In this document: one piece after another, positions 52,905-62,263 of the stretch
Position numbering within the stretch: the stretch's first letter is position 1
Layout of the letters: each line of letters starts with the position of its first letter
Assembly: GCA_963521065.1 (NCBI GenBank)
Contig: CAUQTI010000009.1
Location: 1 to 64,000 of the forward strand
Reading direction: 5' to 3'
Source: IOR16 sp963521065
GTDB lineage: Bacteria; Bacillota; Clostridia; Peptostreptococcales; Anaerovoracaceae
Length of the DNA stretch: 64,000 nucleotides
Made by a program: the position numbers and the translations under genes
The notes under the pieces: model-generated
Told to the model about the DNA's origin: nothing
Database searches by the model: none
The model's input: only the letters and a program-made list of their open reading frames with translations

Positions 52905-53738
52905 TTATTTATTTGCAAGTAAGAAGGTAATGCCTTCCGCAATTTGTTCTGGTGTTTCTTTGTCAATGAAAACGGTGAAGTTCGCCGATTCGAGATAAAA
53001 ATCTTTTCTCTTTTGGTAGCGGCGGTTAAACTGCATCAGGCGTTCCTCCTCCTGCTCTGTTTCAAAATAGGCGTTTGGCCGATTTGGATCTTCCTTGATA
53101 CGCGCAAACATATCCTTTGGAAATCCGTCTAAAAATACGCAGCCGCCAGAATTGTTTAACAGCTTGCGATTTTGGACATCTAGGACAATTCCGCCGCCGC
53201 AGGAGACAACAATCCCTTTTTTGTGAGCAAGTGACTGGAGTAAGGCCGCTTCGACTTCCCGAAAATAAGGCTCCCCTTTTTCATTAAAAATCGTTCGAAT
53301 GGAATTGTGCTCCGTTCGCTGGATTTCAGAATCCATATCGAGAAAGGAAAAGCCCGTCATTCGGCTCAATTCTTCACCCACAGTGGTCTTGCCGCTTCCC
53401 ATATAACCAATCAAATAAATGATTGGAGGTAACAGCAGGTCGGATTGAATCCGGCGGCTCTGTGTCATAATCTCATAGTACACCTTTTCCGTAGCGGTAT
53501 GAATTTTCACATTGTCATCCGCATTGGTGCGAGTGCAAAAGCGAGGGAGTTTCTCTAAAATTTCACGTTCTCTTGGTGCATCAAAGAGGGGAAGCCCTTT
53601 TTCCTTCTTGGCTTCCGCCATTTCCACGGAAATGGACATACGTTTTGTAAGCAGCTCCATAAGTGCATCGTCAATTTGGTCGATTTGTTTTCGAACTTCT
53701 TCACGGTTTCTTATTTCTTTGCTTTTTTGTTCTGTCAT
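52905..53738 (-). CDS. Chorismate mutase-shikimate kinase fusion
   Basis: A 277-residue bifunctional enzyme of aromatic amino acid synthesis. Residues about 10-95 are an AroQ-type chorismate mutase (REEVRKQIDQIDDALMELL...RMSISVEMAEAKK). From about 105 a shikimate kinase follows: Walker A GYMGSGKTTVG, LDMDSEI, GEPYFREVEAALL and VVSCGGGIVL. AAAGGAG precedes the ATG. No other aro gene adjoins it; aroQ dehydratase lies at 20 kb. Confidence 0.9.
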   Translation of the reverse strand: MTEQKSKEIRNREEVRKQIDQIDDALMELLTKRMSISVEMAEAKKEKGLPLFDAPREREILEKLPRFCTRTNADDNVKIHTATEKVYYEIMTQSRRIQSDLLLPPIIYLIGYMGSGKTTVGEELSRMTGFSFLDMDSEIQRTEHNSIRTIFNEKGEPYFREVEAALLQSLAHKKGIVVSCGGGIVLDVQNRKLLNNSGGCVFLDGFPKDMFARIKEDPNRPNAYFETEQEEERLMQFNRRYQKRKDFYLESANFTVFIDKETPEQIAEGITFLLANK

Positions 53739-53958
53739 GGTTGGCTCCTTTGCAACAGCGAATAGATTTTGGTTTTCATCTTATTTTTTATCATACCATT
53801 ATGAGATGAGAATGTAAAATAGGAAAGGCTTGAAAGGGATAAGCACCTGCGATAAAATAAAGGAAAGCGATAAGAAGAAACAGATAAGAAGAAACAAAAA
53901 AATAAGGTACTTATGTTTTTCATTGATACAGAAACTAAGGACGCGAAGGAGACGAAAA

Positions 53959-54876
53959 ATGAAAAAACCAATTTTGGTTGTAATGGCTGCCGGAATGGGA
54001 AGCCGCTATGGTGGATTAAAGCAAATGGATTCGGTCGGACCGGATGGTGAGCTGATTATAGATTTTTCTCTTTATGATGCATGGAAAGCCGGATTTCGAA
54101 AGGTTGTCTTTGTCATCAAAGAAGAGATGGAGAAAGAGTTTCGGGCGATTATTGAGCCAAAAGTGGGGCGGAAATTAGAAACTGCCTTTGTATTTCAAGA
54201 GCTTTCTGACATTCCCCAAGAATTCGAGATTCCGCACGGGCGCGTTAAACCGTGGGGAACAGCGCATGCGGTTCTTTCTGCGAGAAAAGAAATTGATGCA
54301 CCCTTTGCCGTTATTAATGCAGACGATTTTTATGGTGCGCAGGCATTTGAAAGCATGTTCTCTTTTTTGCAGGCGGCACAGGATGAAGAAAAATATCAAT
54401 ATTGTATGGTCGGTTATTTTATTGAAAATACATTGACAGAAAATGGACATGTTGCACGGGGCATTTGCCGGGCAGACGAGCAAGGGTTTTTGAAAGATAT
54501 CGTAGAGCGGACGAAGATTCAAAGAAACAATGGGAAAATTCAATACACTGAAAATGATTTGGACTGGACCGACCTTGCAGAGGGAACCTTGGTATCTATG
54601 AATTTATGGGGATTTACACCGAGCATGATGAAAGAGCTTGCATCGCGTTTTCCAGCCTTTTTAGCATCGGCAATCAAAGAAAATCCATTAAAAGGGGAAT
54701 ATTTTCTGCCCTTTGTTGTAGATGCGCTGCTTGAGGAGGGAAAAGCATCTGTAAAGGTTTTGACTTCTCCTGATAAATGGCAGGGAGTTACCTATAAAGA
54801 AGATAAAAAAAACGTTATGGAAGCCTTACGTTTGCTTAAGGGAAAAGGTGTATATCCCAAATCACTCTGGGTTTAA
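53959..54876 (+). CDS. Sugar-phosphate nucleotidyltransferase-like protein
   Basis: A 305-residue protein with the NTP-transferase signature MAAGMGSRYGGLKQMDSVG, GTAHAVLSA and NADDFYG for the metal-binding Asp pair. These enzymes join an NTP with a sugar phosphate; no substrate is evident and no hexapeptide-repeat domain is attached. The ATG at 53959 follows GGAGACG. The 43-codon upstream frame is basic and low-complexity, unlikely to be coding. Confidence 0.83.
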   Translation: MKKPILVVMAAGMGSRYGGLKQMDSVGPDGELIIDFSLYDAWKAGFRKVVFVIKEEMEKEFRAIIEPKVGRKLETAFVFQELSDIPQEFEIPHGRVKPWGTAHAVLSARKEIDAPFAVINADDFYGAQAFESMFSFLQAAQDEEKYQYCMVGYFIENTLTENGHVARGICRADEQGFLKDIVERTKIQRNNGKIQYTENDLDWTDLAEGTLVSMNLWGFTPSMMKELASRFPAFLASAIKENPLKGEYFLPFVVDALLEEGKASVKVLTSPDKWQGVTYKEDKKNVMEALRLLKGKGVYPKSLWV

Positions 54877-54883
54877 TTTTGAG

Positions 54884-54911
54884 AAAAAAGGGTTGCGAAG
54901 CCCTTTTTTTT
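54884..54911 (+). terminator. Terminator after the nucleotidyltransferase
   Basis: AAAAAAGGG and CCCTTTTTT around TTGCGAAG, with a T-run. Confidence 0.92.
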
Positions 54912-54926
54912 GTACTATCATTTCTA

Positions 54927-54949
54927 CAGTGCACCTTAACTGTGCACAC
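54927..54949. promoter_or_regulatory. Twin GTGCAC sites before the OPT gene
   Basis: GTGCAC at 54929-54934 and 54942-54947, 13 bp apart centre to centre, about 45 bases before the transporter start. Possible operator; no clear -35/-10 pair was found nearby. Confidence 0.4.
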
Positions 54950-54990
54950 ATTTAAAATTTAATAAAAAGAAAAGAAATGGAGAAAGAAAA

Positions 54991-56640
54991 ATGTCTAACA
55001 CACCAAAAGGCGTAAGGCAGGCTTCATTCAAAGAGCAGTTTACTCTCCGTGGAATGATTATTGGTTCCATCGGATCTGTCATTTTGACAATGAGCTCGAT
55101 GTATGTTGCTTTAAAGCTAGGCGCACTTCCTTGGCCGATCATTTTTGTAGCCCTCGTATCTATGTTTTCCCTCAAGGCATTGGGGCGGACAAATATCCAT
55201 GAGATAAATGTCACGCACACCGTAATGTCAGCAGGTGCAATGGTGGCTGGCGGGATTACATTTACCCTTCCTGGAATTTGGATGATGCATCCAGAGGCAG
55301 AGGTAAATTTAACAGCACTGCTAACGGTTACCCTGGGCGGCGTTTTGCTGGGACTTATTTTTACGGCACTGATTCGAAAATATTTCGTAGTAACACAGGA
55401 CTTGCCATACCCAATGGGCATTGCTGCGGCAGAAACATTGGTAATTGGCGATGAAGGCGGTAAAAAATCGGTTGTTTTATTTTCTTCTTTAGGAATTGCT
55501 GCGGTCTTTACCTTTATTCGAGACTGGCTTACTAAAATTCCGCAGACTGTTGTTTTAAATGAGGCTGTTGCCGCAAAAGGCGTAGCTTTTTATATTTACC
55601 TGTCTCCGATGCTGATTGCAGTCGGCTATCTCGTAGGACCACTTGCGGTCGGTGTATGGTTTTTAGGAGCACTGATTGGCGACTTTGGAATTGTGATTGG
55701 AATGCCGAGTCTTGGAATTTTCGATTTGGATACGGCGATGGCAGTCAAGTCATCGCTTGGAATCGGTGTTATGGTAGGAACAGGAATCGGGATTATCCTG
55801 AAAGGAATACTCCCAAAAGCAAAAGAAATTTTTGGACCGATGTTTTCTAAAGCATCCAGAGGGGATGCAATTATCAATCTTCGCTGGGCCCCCCTCCTTA
55901 TGGTATTGCTTGCCTTTGTCTTTACTTTTGTTTTAGATTTGGGTGTGCTTGCAAGCATCATCACGATTTTAGGAGTTTGGCTTGCGACCTCAATGTCTGC
56001 GCAGGTAGTGGGGCAGTCCGGAATCAATCCGATGGAGATCTTTGGAATCATCGTGCTGCTTGCCGCAAAGTTTGCAGCCGGACTGGGAAGTGTACAAGCC
56101 TTTTTCGTGGCGGCAATCGTCGCAATTGCCTGCGGCTTGGTTGGAGACGTTATGAATGATTTCAAAGCCGGACATATCCTTCAAAGCGACCCGAAGGCGC
56201 AGTGGCTGGGAGAAATGATTGGTGGTATTATAGGTGCAGTCGTATCGGTAGGCGTTTTCTTTGTCTTACTGAAAGCCTACGGGCCGGAGGCATTTGGAAA
56301 TCCTGATTTATTTCCTGCCCCTCAGGCAAGCGCAGTAGCGGCAATGGTCGGAGGGATTCCACACATGGCCTCCTTTGTCATAGGTCTCTTTTTAGGAGCG
56401 TTATTGTATGTTTTGCGTTTTCCGGTTATGACCTTGGGTCTTGGAATTTATTTGCCGTTCTACCTTTCTTTTACTGCTATGATTGGAGGTGCGCTGAAGC
56501 TGATTGTGCAGAAAGTGGCACCTGAATTTGAAAAAAGCGGAAATGGGATGATTATCGCTTCCGGTCTTTTAGGCGGCGAGGGTGTTATTGGCGTGATACT
56601 TGCCGTTGTACAGGCGTTCAAGGGAATACAGGCATTATAA
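54991..56640 (+). CDS. OPT-family oligopeptide transporter
   Basis: A 549-residue membrane protein with many helices. The pattern TLRGMIIGSIGSVILTMSSMYVALKLG, YPMGIAAAETL and GDVMNDFKAGHILQSDPKAQ is typical of bacterial OPT transporters, which import peptides or metal chelates. GGAG precedes the ATG. It is monocistronic; the next gene has its own promoter. Confidence 0.88.
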   Translation: MSNTPKGVRQASFKEQFTLRGMIIGSIGSVILTMSSMYVALKLGALPWPIIFVALVSMFSLKALGRTNIHEINVTHTVMSAGAMVAGGITFTLPGIWMMHPEAEVNLTALLTVTLGGVLLGLIFTALIRKYFVVTQDLPYPMGIAAAETLVIGDEGGKKSVVLFSSLGIAAVFTFIRDWLTKIPQTVVLNEAVAAKGVAFYIYLSPMLIAVGYLVGPLAVGVWFLGALIGDFGIVIGMPSLGIFDLDTAMAVKSSLGIGVMVGTGIGIILKGILPKAKEIFGPMFSKASRGDAIINLRWAPLLMVLLAFVFTFVLDLGVLASIITILGVWLATSMSAQVVGQSGINPMEIFGIIVLLAAKFAAGLGSVQAFFVAAIVAIACGLVGDVMNDFKAGHILQSDPKAQWLGEMIGGIIGAVVSVGVFFVLLKAYGPEAFGNPDLFPAPQASAVAAMVGGIPHMASFVIGLFLGALLYVLRFPVMTLGLGIYLPFYLSFTAMIGGALKLIVQKVAPEFEKSGNGMIIASGLLGGEGVIGVILAVVQAFKGIQAL

Positions 56641-56680
56641 GTACAGCGGAGAAAGAGCAAACAGAAGTTTTACAAAAAAC

Positions 56681-56708
56681 TTGCAATTTGTTTTGTTTAT
56701 GATATACT
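56681..56708 (+). promoter_or_regulatory. sigma-A promoter of rpsF-ssb-rpsR
   Basis: TTGCAA and TATACT with a 16-base spacer, about 100 bases before rpsF. Confidence 0.7.
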
Positions 56709-56720
56709 TAATAGGCATTA

Positions 56721-56780
56721 ATTTTTGTACAGGCATTTGTTAACAAAAATATGCTCTCTGCTCCGGCATAGGGCCAGAGC
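56721..56780 (+). ncRNA. Candidate rpsF leader (S6:S18-type) RNA
   Basis: Two hairpins, ATTTTTGT/ACAAAAAT (56721-56750) and GCTCT/AGAGC with an apical CTCCGG (56753-56780). rpsF leaders in many bacteria are bound by the S6:S18 pair through a CCG-containing hairpin. The match here is by position and the CCG only. Confidence 0.35.
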
Positions 56781-56807
56781 CATTTAGTCCATAGGGAGGT
56801 GAAAAGA

Positions 56808-57095
56808 ATGAGTAATTATGAAATTATGTTCATCATTGATTCTATCTTGGAAGACGATAAAAAAGAAGCAACCGTAGAAACTGTAAAAGAAATCATTGCA
56901 GCAGACGGTGAAGTCGGAAAAGTGGATGTTTGGGGAATGAAGAAGCTTGCATATCCAATCAACAAGAAAAACGACGGTTATTACGTTGTGATCGAGTTTA
57001 AGGCAGGTACAGAGCTTCCGAAAGAGTTGGATAGAAGACTTAGAATTTCCGATAATGTAATTCGACATATCATTATCAATAAAGACGAAAAATAA
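56808..57095 (+). CDS. rpsF: 30S ribosomal protein S6
   Basis: A 95-residue protein: YEIMFIIDS at the start and YPINKKNDGYYVVIEF are standard. GGGAGGTG precedes the ATG at 56808. First of rpsF-ssb-rpsR. Confidence 0.96.
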   Translation: MSNYEIMFIIDSILEDDKKEATVETVKEIIAADGEVGKVDVWGMKKLAYPINKKNDGYYVVIEFKAGTELPKELDRRLRISDNVIRHIIINKDEK

Positions 57096-57110
57096 AGGTT
57101 GGTGACAAAG

Positions 57111-57539
57111 ATGAATTCAGTAGTTTTAATCGGCAGATTGACAAGAGATCCCGAGATTCGTTATATCCCGGAGAGTCAGAATGCGGTTGCGACCTTTTCC
57201 ATTGCAATTGACCGTCCGGTGAGAGCCGGAGGAGAAAAGAAAACAGACTTTCCCCGCATTACGGTTTTTGGAAAACAGGCGGAAAATTGTGAAAGATTTT
57301 TAAAAAAGGGCCGTTTGGTTGGCATACAGGGAAGACTGCAAACCGGCAGTTACAAAACCCAGTCTGGCGAAACCAGATATACTACCGATGTTGTTGCTGA
57401 CAGAGTGGAATTTTTAGAATGGGGCGACAAGAATACTTCCGCAGGCGGAAGTGGATTTGAACGCGAAGCGCCATCTGGCGGATTTGGTGTTCCGGAAGGC
57501 TTCCAAGCACTTGATGATGACGATGACATTCCATTTTAA
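57111..57539 (+). CDS. ssb: Single-stranded DNA-binding protein
   Basis: A 142-residue protein: an OB fold with SVVLIGRLTRDPEIRY, a Gly-rich linker and the partner-binding tip DDDDIPF. The start at 57111 gives the normal MNSVVLIGR. Confidence 0.96.
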   Translation: MNSVVLIGRLTRDPEIRYIPESQNAVATFSIAIDRPVRAGGEKKTDFPRITVFGKQAENCERFLKKGRLVGIQGRLQTGSYKTQSGETRYTTDVVADRVEFLEWGDKNTSAGGSGFEREAPSGGFGVPEGFQALDDDDDIPF

Positions 57540-57586
57540 AGCTTTGCTTTTATAAATCAGAATTTCCAGGAAGGGAGAGAAAGATT

Positions 57587-57817
57587 ATGATGGATAAAAA
57601 ACGTGGCATGAGAAGAAAAAAAGTATGCCAGTTCTGTGCGGATAAGACAGAAACAATTGACTATAAAGATACTGATAAACTGAGAAAATACGTTACTGAC
57701 AGAGGGAAGATTCTTCCTAAGAGAATCACAGGCACTTGTGCTGTACACCAAAGAGAAGTAACAAAAGCAATTAAAAGAGCAAGAATTGTGGCTTTATTGC
57801 CGTATACAGCAGAATAA
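57587..57817 (+). CDS. rpsR: 30S ribosomal protein S18
   Basis: A 76-residue protein with KKVCQFC near the start, then LRKYVTDRGKILPKRITGTCAVHQREV and the standard end. Cys-Cys pair suggests a possible zinc-binding form. Confidence 0.96.
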   Translation: MMDKKRGMRRKKVCQFCADKTETIDYKDTDKLRKYVTDRGKILPKRITGTCAVHQREVTKAIKRARIVALLPYTAE

Positions 57818-57819
57818 AT

Positions 57820-57843
57820 AAAAGAGGCGTTTTCGCCTCTTTT
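57820..57843 (+). terminator. Terminator of the rpsF operon
   Basis: AAAAGAGGCG and CGCCTCTTTT around TTTT, with T-run. Confidence 0.93.
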
Positions 57844-58198
57844 CGTATTTTATAGACTTTTTTGGTGAAATGGAAAGCGGATTATTAAAAACGGTGATGT
57901 GCGTGCCGTCAGATAAAAATAAAATAATGTTCAGAAAGCTATATTTAGTAGCTCAAAGAAGATTAAAAAAGATTTATCTACCAAATACTTGAGTGATGAA
58001 ATCTTCACTTTTTTTCACCAAAAAAAGAAGGAGAAACGAAAAGGATTTTATGGTATAATAAATACGCCTTTTATAGCAAAATCTAGGGGTTTTACCCCAG
58101 TATGTGTTTATTGTATAAAAGCAAGTCAAATCGAAATTGATTTACTTGGACAATATAATAATAAACAATTAGAACCTGGATATGTTAAGGAAAATAAA
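57844..58198 (+). other. Leader region of gdpP
   Basis: 355 bp without a gene of its own. It holds repeat element copy C (58054-58164). A frame open in phase with gdpP crosses it, but lacks an RBS and runs through the -10 box. Confidence 0.6.
58054..58164 (+). repeat. Two-hairpin leader element, copy C
   Basis: Starts TATAATAAATAC (with an upstream TGG, an extended -10), then hairpin 1 (AAAATC/GGTTTT), GTATGTGTTTATTGTA, hairpin 2 (AAATC/GATTT plus AAGT/ACTT) and a closing ATATAATAATAAA. It matches copies A and B with two small length changes and is more diverged. It points to gdpP. Confidence 0.65.
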
Positions 58199-60184
58199 AT
58201 GGGTATTAAAATTTTAAAAAGCTTGATTCAACCATATTTAAAAGTAAATACCGTCATATTAATTTTATTTGCAGCCGTACTACTTTATTTCAATATTGCA
58301 GTAGGGATTTTTGCATTTTTTATTGTATTTATTTTATTTTGGTATTATCAAAGATTGTCTGCAAGCAAGAGAGAGCTTCTTGTGGAATATGCAAAGGCAA
58401 TTACCGATGATATGGAAGAAACCACCCGTCACTTTATCTCGAAAAATCCACTTCCCCTTTGTATGATAGACTTTGAGGGAGAAATTCTTTGGATGAATAA
58501 GCGATTTTCGGAGATTTATGAGGATGTGGAAATGTTCCATACAAACATTCATCAAATTACGAATGTAAAACATACCGAATTTTTAAATAATGAAGACGAA
58601 GATAAATATATGCTGATTTCACACGGCGGGAAGGTCTACCGTGTCATGGCTTCCAGTATGACGAGTAAAGAAGAAGCGCAGGAAGAAAACAATACGACAA
58701 TGCTTTACTGGCTGGATGTGACAAATCTGGAAACGTTGAAAAACTTATACAAGGATGAAAAGCTTTGTACGGCGTTTGTAAATGTCGATAATTATGACGA
58801 TTTAATTGCCAGTTCTCCGGATGAAAGAAAAGCAGTAATTGGAGCGCAGATTGAAAAAACGATCCGGCAGTGGGCTGCAAAAATTAATGCGTCTGTGACA
58901 CGTTATCGCGCCGGACAGTATCACATTGCCTTTGAATATAAACACTTTGAAAAGCTGGAAGTGAACAAATTTGCCATTCTGGATGAAGTACGGCAAATAG
59001 AGACAGATGCTGATTTTCCGGCTTCTCTAAGCATGGGCATCGGCGTAGGCGGAAAAACTCCGCAGCAGCTGGATGAATATGCGGCAGCAGCGCTAGACTT
59101 AGCACTGGGAAGAGGCGGAGACCAGGCCGTTGTGAAAAAAATGAGCAAAGTAGAATATTACGGAGGCCGTTTACAGACGGTGGAAAAGCGTAATAAAGGA
59201 AAATCGAAGATTATGGCACACGCACTGCGGCAGCTGATTGACCAATCTCCAAATGTAGTAATCATGGGGCATAAGAAGCCGGATATGGATTGCTTCGGGG
59301 CCGCTTTGGGAGTGTATCGCATTTCCAAAAACCGGAATAAAGAAACGGTTATTGTCATCAACGATTACCATGAATCGCTGGAGAATATTTATAAGCGGGC
59401 GAAGGAGTCTGGGAATTACCGTTTTGAGAGCAGTGAAACGGTGTTGGGTATGGTGGAGAAGGATACGCTTTTAATTGTGCTTGATACCCATAAACCAAGC
59501 TTAGTTGAATGCGCAGAGCTCCTTTATAAAACCGATAAGATTGTGGTAATTGACCACCATCGAAAAGATGAGGAAAGCATCGAAAATCCAATCTTGACCT
59601 ATATGGAATCCTACGCATCTTCGACCTCTGAGCTGATTACGGAAATTTTACAGTACATCGGAGATAAAAAGGAAATTGATAAATTAGAGGCAGAAGCGCT
59701 TCTTGCGGGCATTACCGTAGATACAAAGAGCTTTTCTGTAAAAACCGGTGTCCGCACCTTTGAAGCCGCTTCTTGGCTGAGAAGATCCGGTGCTGATACT
59801 GCAAATGTGCGGGAATTTTTCAAGACAGATTTGGCATTTTTCAGAAGAAAAGCAGAATTAATTGCAGATGCTCAGATTTTAGAAAATGGAATTGCGTTGA
59901 CCTATACCAAAGAGCTTGCAGCCAATATGCAGGTTTTAGTGTCGCAGGCGGCCGATCAGCTTTTAGATATCAATGGAATTCGTGCGAGCTTTGCGGCCGG
60001 TCCGACCAGTGAAGGATACACAGCAGTCAGCGGGCGCTCTTTGGGTGCGGTAAATGTGCAGACCATACTGGAGAAGGTTGGCGGCGGCGGTCATTTAACC
60101 ACTGCCGGGGCGCAGATGGAAATGGCACCTGAGGAAGCAATCGAAGCATTGAAAGAGCTGATTGCAGAAGCAAATATACAGTAA
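58199..60184 (+). CDS. gdpP: Cyclic-di-AMP phosphodiesterase GdpP
   Basis: A 661-residue membrane enzyme that hydrolyses c-di-AMP. Two N-terminal helices (LILFAAVLLYFNIAVGIFAFFIVFILF), a PAS-like domain, a degenerate GGDEF domain, then DHH (MGHKKPDMDCFGAALG, LDTHKPS, IDHHRKDE) and DHHA1 (GGGGHLTTAGAQ). The ATG at 58199 follows AAGGA by 8 bases. The frame is open 70 codons further up, but that stretch is the promoter and repeat region. It precedes rplI and dnaB as in other Firmicutes. Confidence 0.95.
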   Translation: MGIKILKSLIQPYLKVNTVILILFAAVLLYFNIAVGIFAFFIVFILFWYYQRLSASKRELLVEYAKAITDDMEETTRHFISKNPLPLCMIDFEGEILWMNKRFSEIYEDVEMFHTNIHQITNVKHTEFLNNEDEDKYMLISHGGKVYRVMASSMTSKEEAQEENNTTMLYWLDVTNLETLKNLYKDEKLCTAFVNVDNYDDLIASSPDERKAVIGAQIEKTIRQWAAKINASVTRYRAGQYHIAFEYKHFEKLEVNKFAILDEVRQIETDADFPASLSMGIGVGGKTPQQLDEYAAAALDLALGRGGDQAVVKKMSKVEYYGGRLQTVEKRNKGKSKIMAHALRQLIDQSPNVVIMGHKKPDMDCFGAALGVYRISKNRNKETVIVINDYHESLENIYKRAKESGNYRFESSETVLGMVEKDTLLIVLDTHKPSLVECAELLYKTDKIVVIDHHRKDEESIENPILTYMESYASSTSELITEILQYIGDKKEIDKLEAEALLAGITVDTKSFSVKTGVRTFEAASWLRRSGADTANVREFFKTDLAFFRRKAELIADAQILENGIALTYTKELAANMQVLVSQAADQLLDINGIRASFAAGPTSEGYTAVSGRSLGAVNVQTILEKVGGGGHLTTAGAQMEMAPEEAIEALKELIAEANIQ

Positions 60185-60201
60185 ATATAAAGGAGGCACA
60201 T

Positions 60202-60642
60202 ATGCAAGTAATATTATTAAAAGATGTAAAAGGAATCGGAAAAGCTGGGACTGTTGCGAAAGTAAGTGACGGCTATGCAAGAAACCTGCTTTTACCAAAA
60301 GGTATGGCAAAAGAAGCAACGCCGGGGGCATTGAGAGAAATGGAAGAGCAGGCGGCATTGAATGAAGCAAAGAGAAAAGAAGAGCTTGCCGAAGCACAGG
60401 AGCTTGCAAAGAAAATAGAAGAGATTACCTTGACCATTAAGACAAAATCGGGAGAAGGCGGTAAATTGTTCGGATCCATTACGAATCAGGATATTGCAAC
60501 TGCCTTAAAGGAACAGGAAAAGATTGAAATTGACAAGCGTAAATTTATTTTGAATACACCGATAAAGCATATTGGTGAATTCCACGTTGAAATAAAGATT
60601 TACACGGATGTGACCGCATCTTGTAAAGTAAAGATAATGTAG
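60202..60642 (+). CDS. rplI: 50S ribosomal protein L9
   Basis: A 146-residue protein with MQVILLKDVKGIGKAG and VSDGYARNLLLPKGMA, the standard L9 N-domain, then a long helix and C-domain. AGGAGG precedes the ATG. Confidence 0.97.
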   Translation: MQVILLKDVKGIGKAGTVAKVSDGYARNLLLPKGMAKEATPGALREMEEQAALNEAKRKEELAEAQELAKKIEEITLTIKTKSGEGGKLFGSITNQDIATALKEQEKIEIDKRKFILNTPIKHIGEFHVEIKIYTDVTASCKVKIM

Positions 60643-60650
60643 GAAGTGCG

Positions 60651-61985
60651 ATGAACCAAATGGAACGGATTCCGCCGCATAATGAGGATGCAGAAAAATC
60701 GGTGCTTGGTTCCATTCTCTTAGACAAGGATGCTTTGTTTGAGGTTTTGGAATTTTTGAAGGCAGACGATTTTTATAATGCAATGCATAAAGAAATCTAC
60801 GATGCGGTTGTTGAATTATATAGAAAAAATGAACCAGTGGATACCCTAACGGTATCTGAAGAATTAAAGAAACGAAAGACCCTTGAAATGGTAGGAGGAA
60901 GAGCCTACATTGCCTTGCTGTCTACAGTAGTCCCTACAACTTCCAATGCAGCACAGTATGGAAAGATTGTTACCGAAAAAGCAGTGCTTCGGCGTTTGAT
61001 TTCCTCTGCTTCCGATATTATAGAAAAAGCCTATCAAGAGCAGATGCAGCCGGAAGAAGTATTGGATTATGCAGAGAGAAGTATTTTTGAAATTGCACAG
61101 ACAAGACAGAAAAAGGATTTTGAGCCATTAAAAGAAGTCCTTTGGTCTAATATTGCACGTATCGATGAAATGTCCAAACTGGACGGAAATCTTACCGGCT
61201 TGACGACGGGATTTGTTGATTTAGATGAACGTACGTCGGGGCTTCAACGATCAGACTTGATTATGCTTGCAGCAAGACCTGCAATGGGAAAAACAGCCTT
61301 TGCACTTAATATTGCACAACAGGCAGCGATTAAAGCGAAAGCGACAGTATTGATTTTCAGCCTTGAGATGTCAAAGGACCAATTGGGACAAAGACTTTTA
61401 AGTATGGAATCCCGAGTCGAGATGCAGAAGCTAAAAACAGGGAACTTAGATCCCCAAGATTGGGATAATATTCATCTGGCATTGGACCAGCTTTCACAGA
61501 CCGAGGTATTCATTGATGATACCCCGGGAATCACTGTGATGGAGATGAAAAATAAATGCCGCAGGTTAAAAGCGGAAAAGGGATTGGATCTGGTAGTGAT
61601 TGACTACCTACAGCTGATGAGCTACGAAGGACGTTCAGAAAGTCGGCAGCAGGAGGTTTCTGTTATTTCACGTTTCCTCAAGCTACTTGCAAGAGAAATG
61701 GACTGCCCGGTTATCGTACTTTCGCAGCTGTCGCGTGCGCCGGAGCAAAGAACCGACCATCGTCCGATTTTATCCGATTTAAGAGAATCCGGATCCATCG
61801 AGCAGGATGCAGATATTGTCATGTTTTTGTACCGAGATGAATATTATAATCCAGATACAACGGAAAAACCCAACATTTGCGAAGTCAACATAGCGAAGCA
61901 AAGAAGCGGTCCGACCGGTGGAGTTGAACTGACCTGGTTGGGCAAATACACAAGATTTGTAGATAAGAGTCATATTTCCGAATAA
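60651..61985 (+). CDS. dnaB: Replicative DNA helicase DnaB
   Basis: A 444-residue hexameric helicase. N-domain (PPHNEDAEKSVLGSILLD), RecA-like core with AARPAMGKTAFALNIA, FSLEMSKDQLGQRLL, VIDYLQLM and QLSRAPEQR are complete. No intein. AGGAAG lies before the ATG. Confidence 0.97.
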   Translation: MNQMERIPPHNEDAEKSVLGSILLDKDALFEVLEFLKADDFYNAMHKEIYDAVVELYRKNEPVDTLTVSEELKKRKTLEMVGGRAYIALLSTVVPTTSNAAQYGKIVTEKAVLRRLISSASDIIEKAYQEQMQPEEVLDYAERSIFEIAQTRQKKDFEPLKEVLWSNIARIDEMSKLDGNLTGLTTGFVDLDERTSGLQRSDLIMLAARPAMGKTAFALNIAQQAAIKAKATVLIFSLEMSKDQLGQRLLSMESRVEMQKLKTGNLDPQDWDNIHLALDQLSQTEVFIDDTPGITVMEMKNKCRRLKAEKGLDLVVIDYLQLMSYEGRSESRQQEVSVISRFLKLLAREMDCPVIVLSQLSRAPEQRTDHRPILSDLRESGSIEQDADIVMFLYRDEYYNPDTTEKPNICEVNIAKQRSGPTGGVELTWLGKYTRFVDKSHISE

Positions 61986-62021
61986 AAAATCCAATTGCAT
62001 GCGTTTTGTAGGGAGGTTTTT

Positions 62022-62225
62022 ATGAGCAGAATCAATGAATCCATGCTGGTGAGTGAAGTAATGGATATGGGCCCTGACGTAAGTGAGATTCTTTTGCGAA
62101 ACGGCTTAAACTGTCCCGGATGTTCAGGTGCTGCCGCAGAAAGCCTTCGAGAAGCCGCAGAAGGCCACGGCTTAGATTTAAAAGCCCTTTTAAAGGATTT
62201 AAATGACTATTTAAATAAACTTTAG
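62022..62225 (+). CDS. DUF1858 domain protein
   Basis: A 67-residue protein of the DUF1858 family: MLVSEVMDMGPDVSEILLRNGLNCPGC, with a CxxC, then an Ala-rich helix. Such small proteins are often linked to redox or hybrid-cluster proteins; function unknown. The ATG at 62022 follows GGGAGG; the longer frame overlaps the dnaB 3' flank. Confidence 0.87.
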   Translation: MSRINESMLVSEVMDMGPDVSEILLRNGLNCPGCSGAAAESLREAAEGHGLDLKALLKDLNDYLNKL

Positions 62226-62263
62226 ATATACAGAAAACAAATGACAAAAAAGGAGTGATTTCA

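Noticed and set aside
57989..58198. 70-residue N-terminal extension of GdpP
   Set aside because: It runs through the -10 box and repeat copy C, lacks an RBS, and the known family start matches the ATG at 58199.
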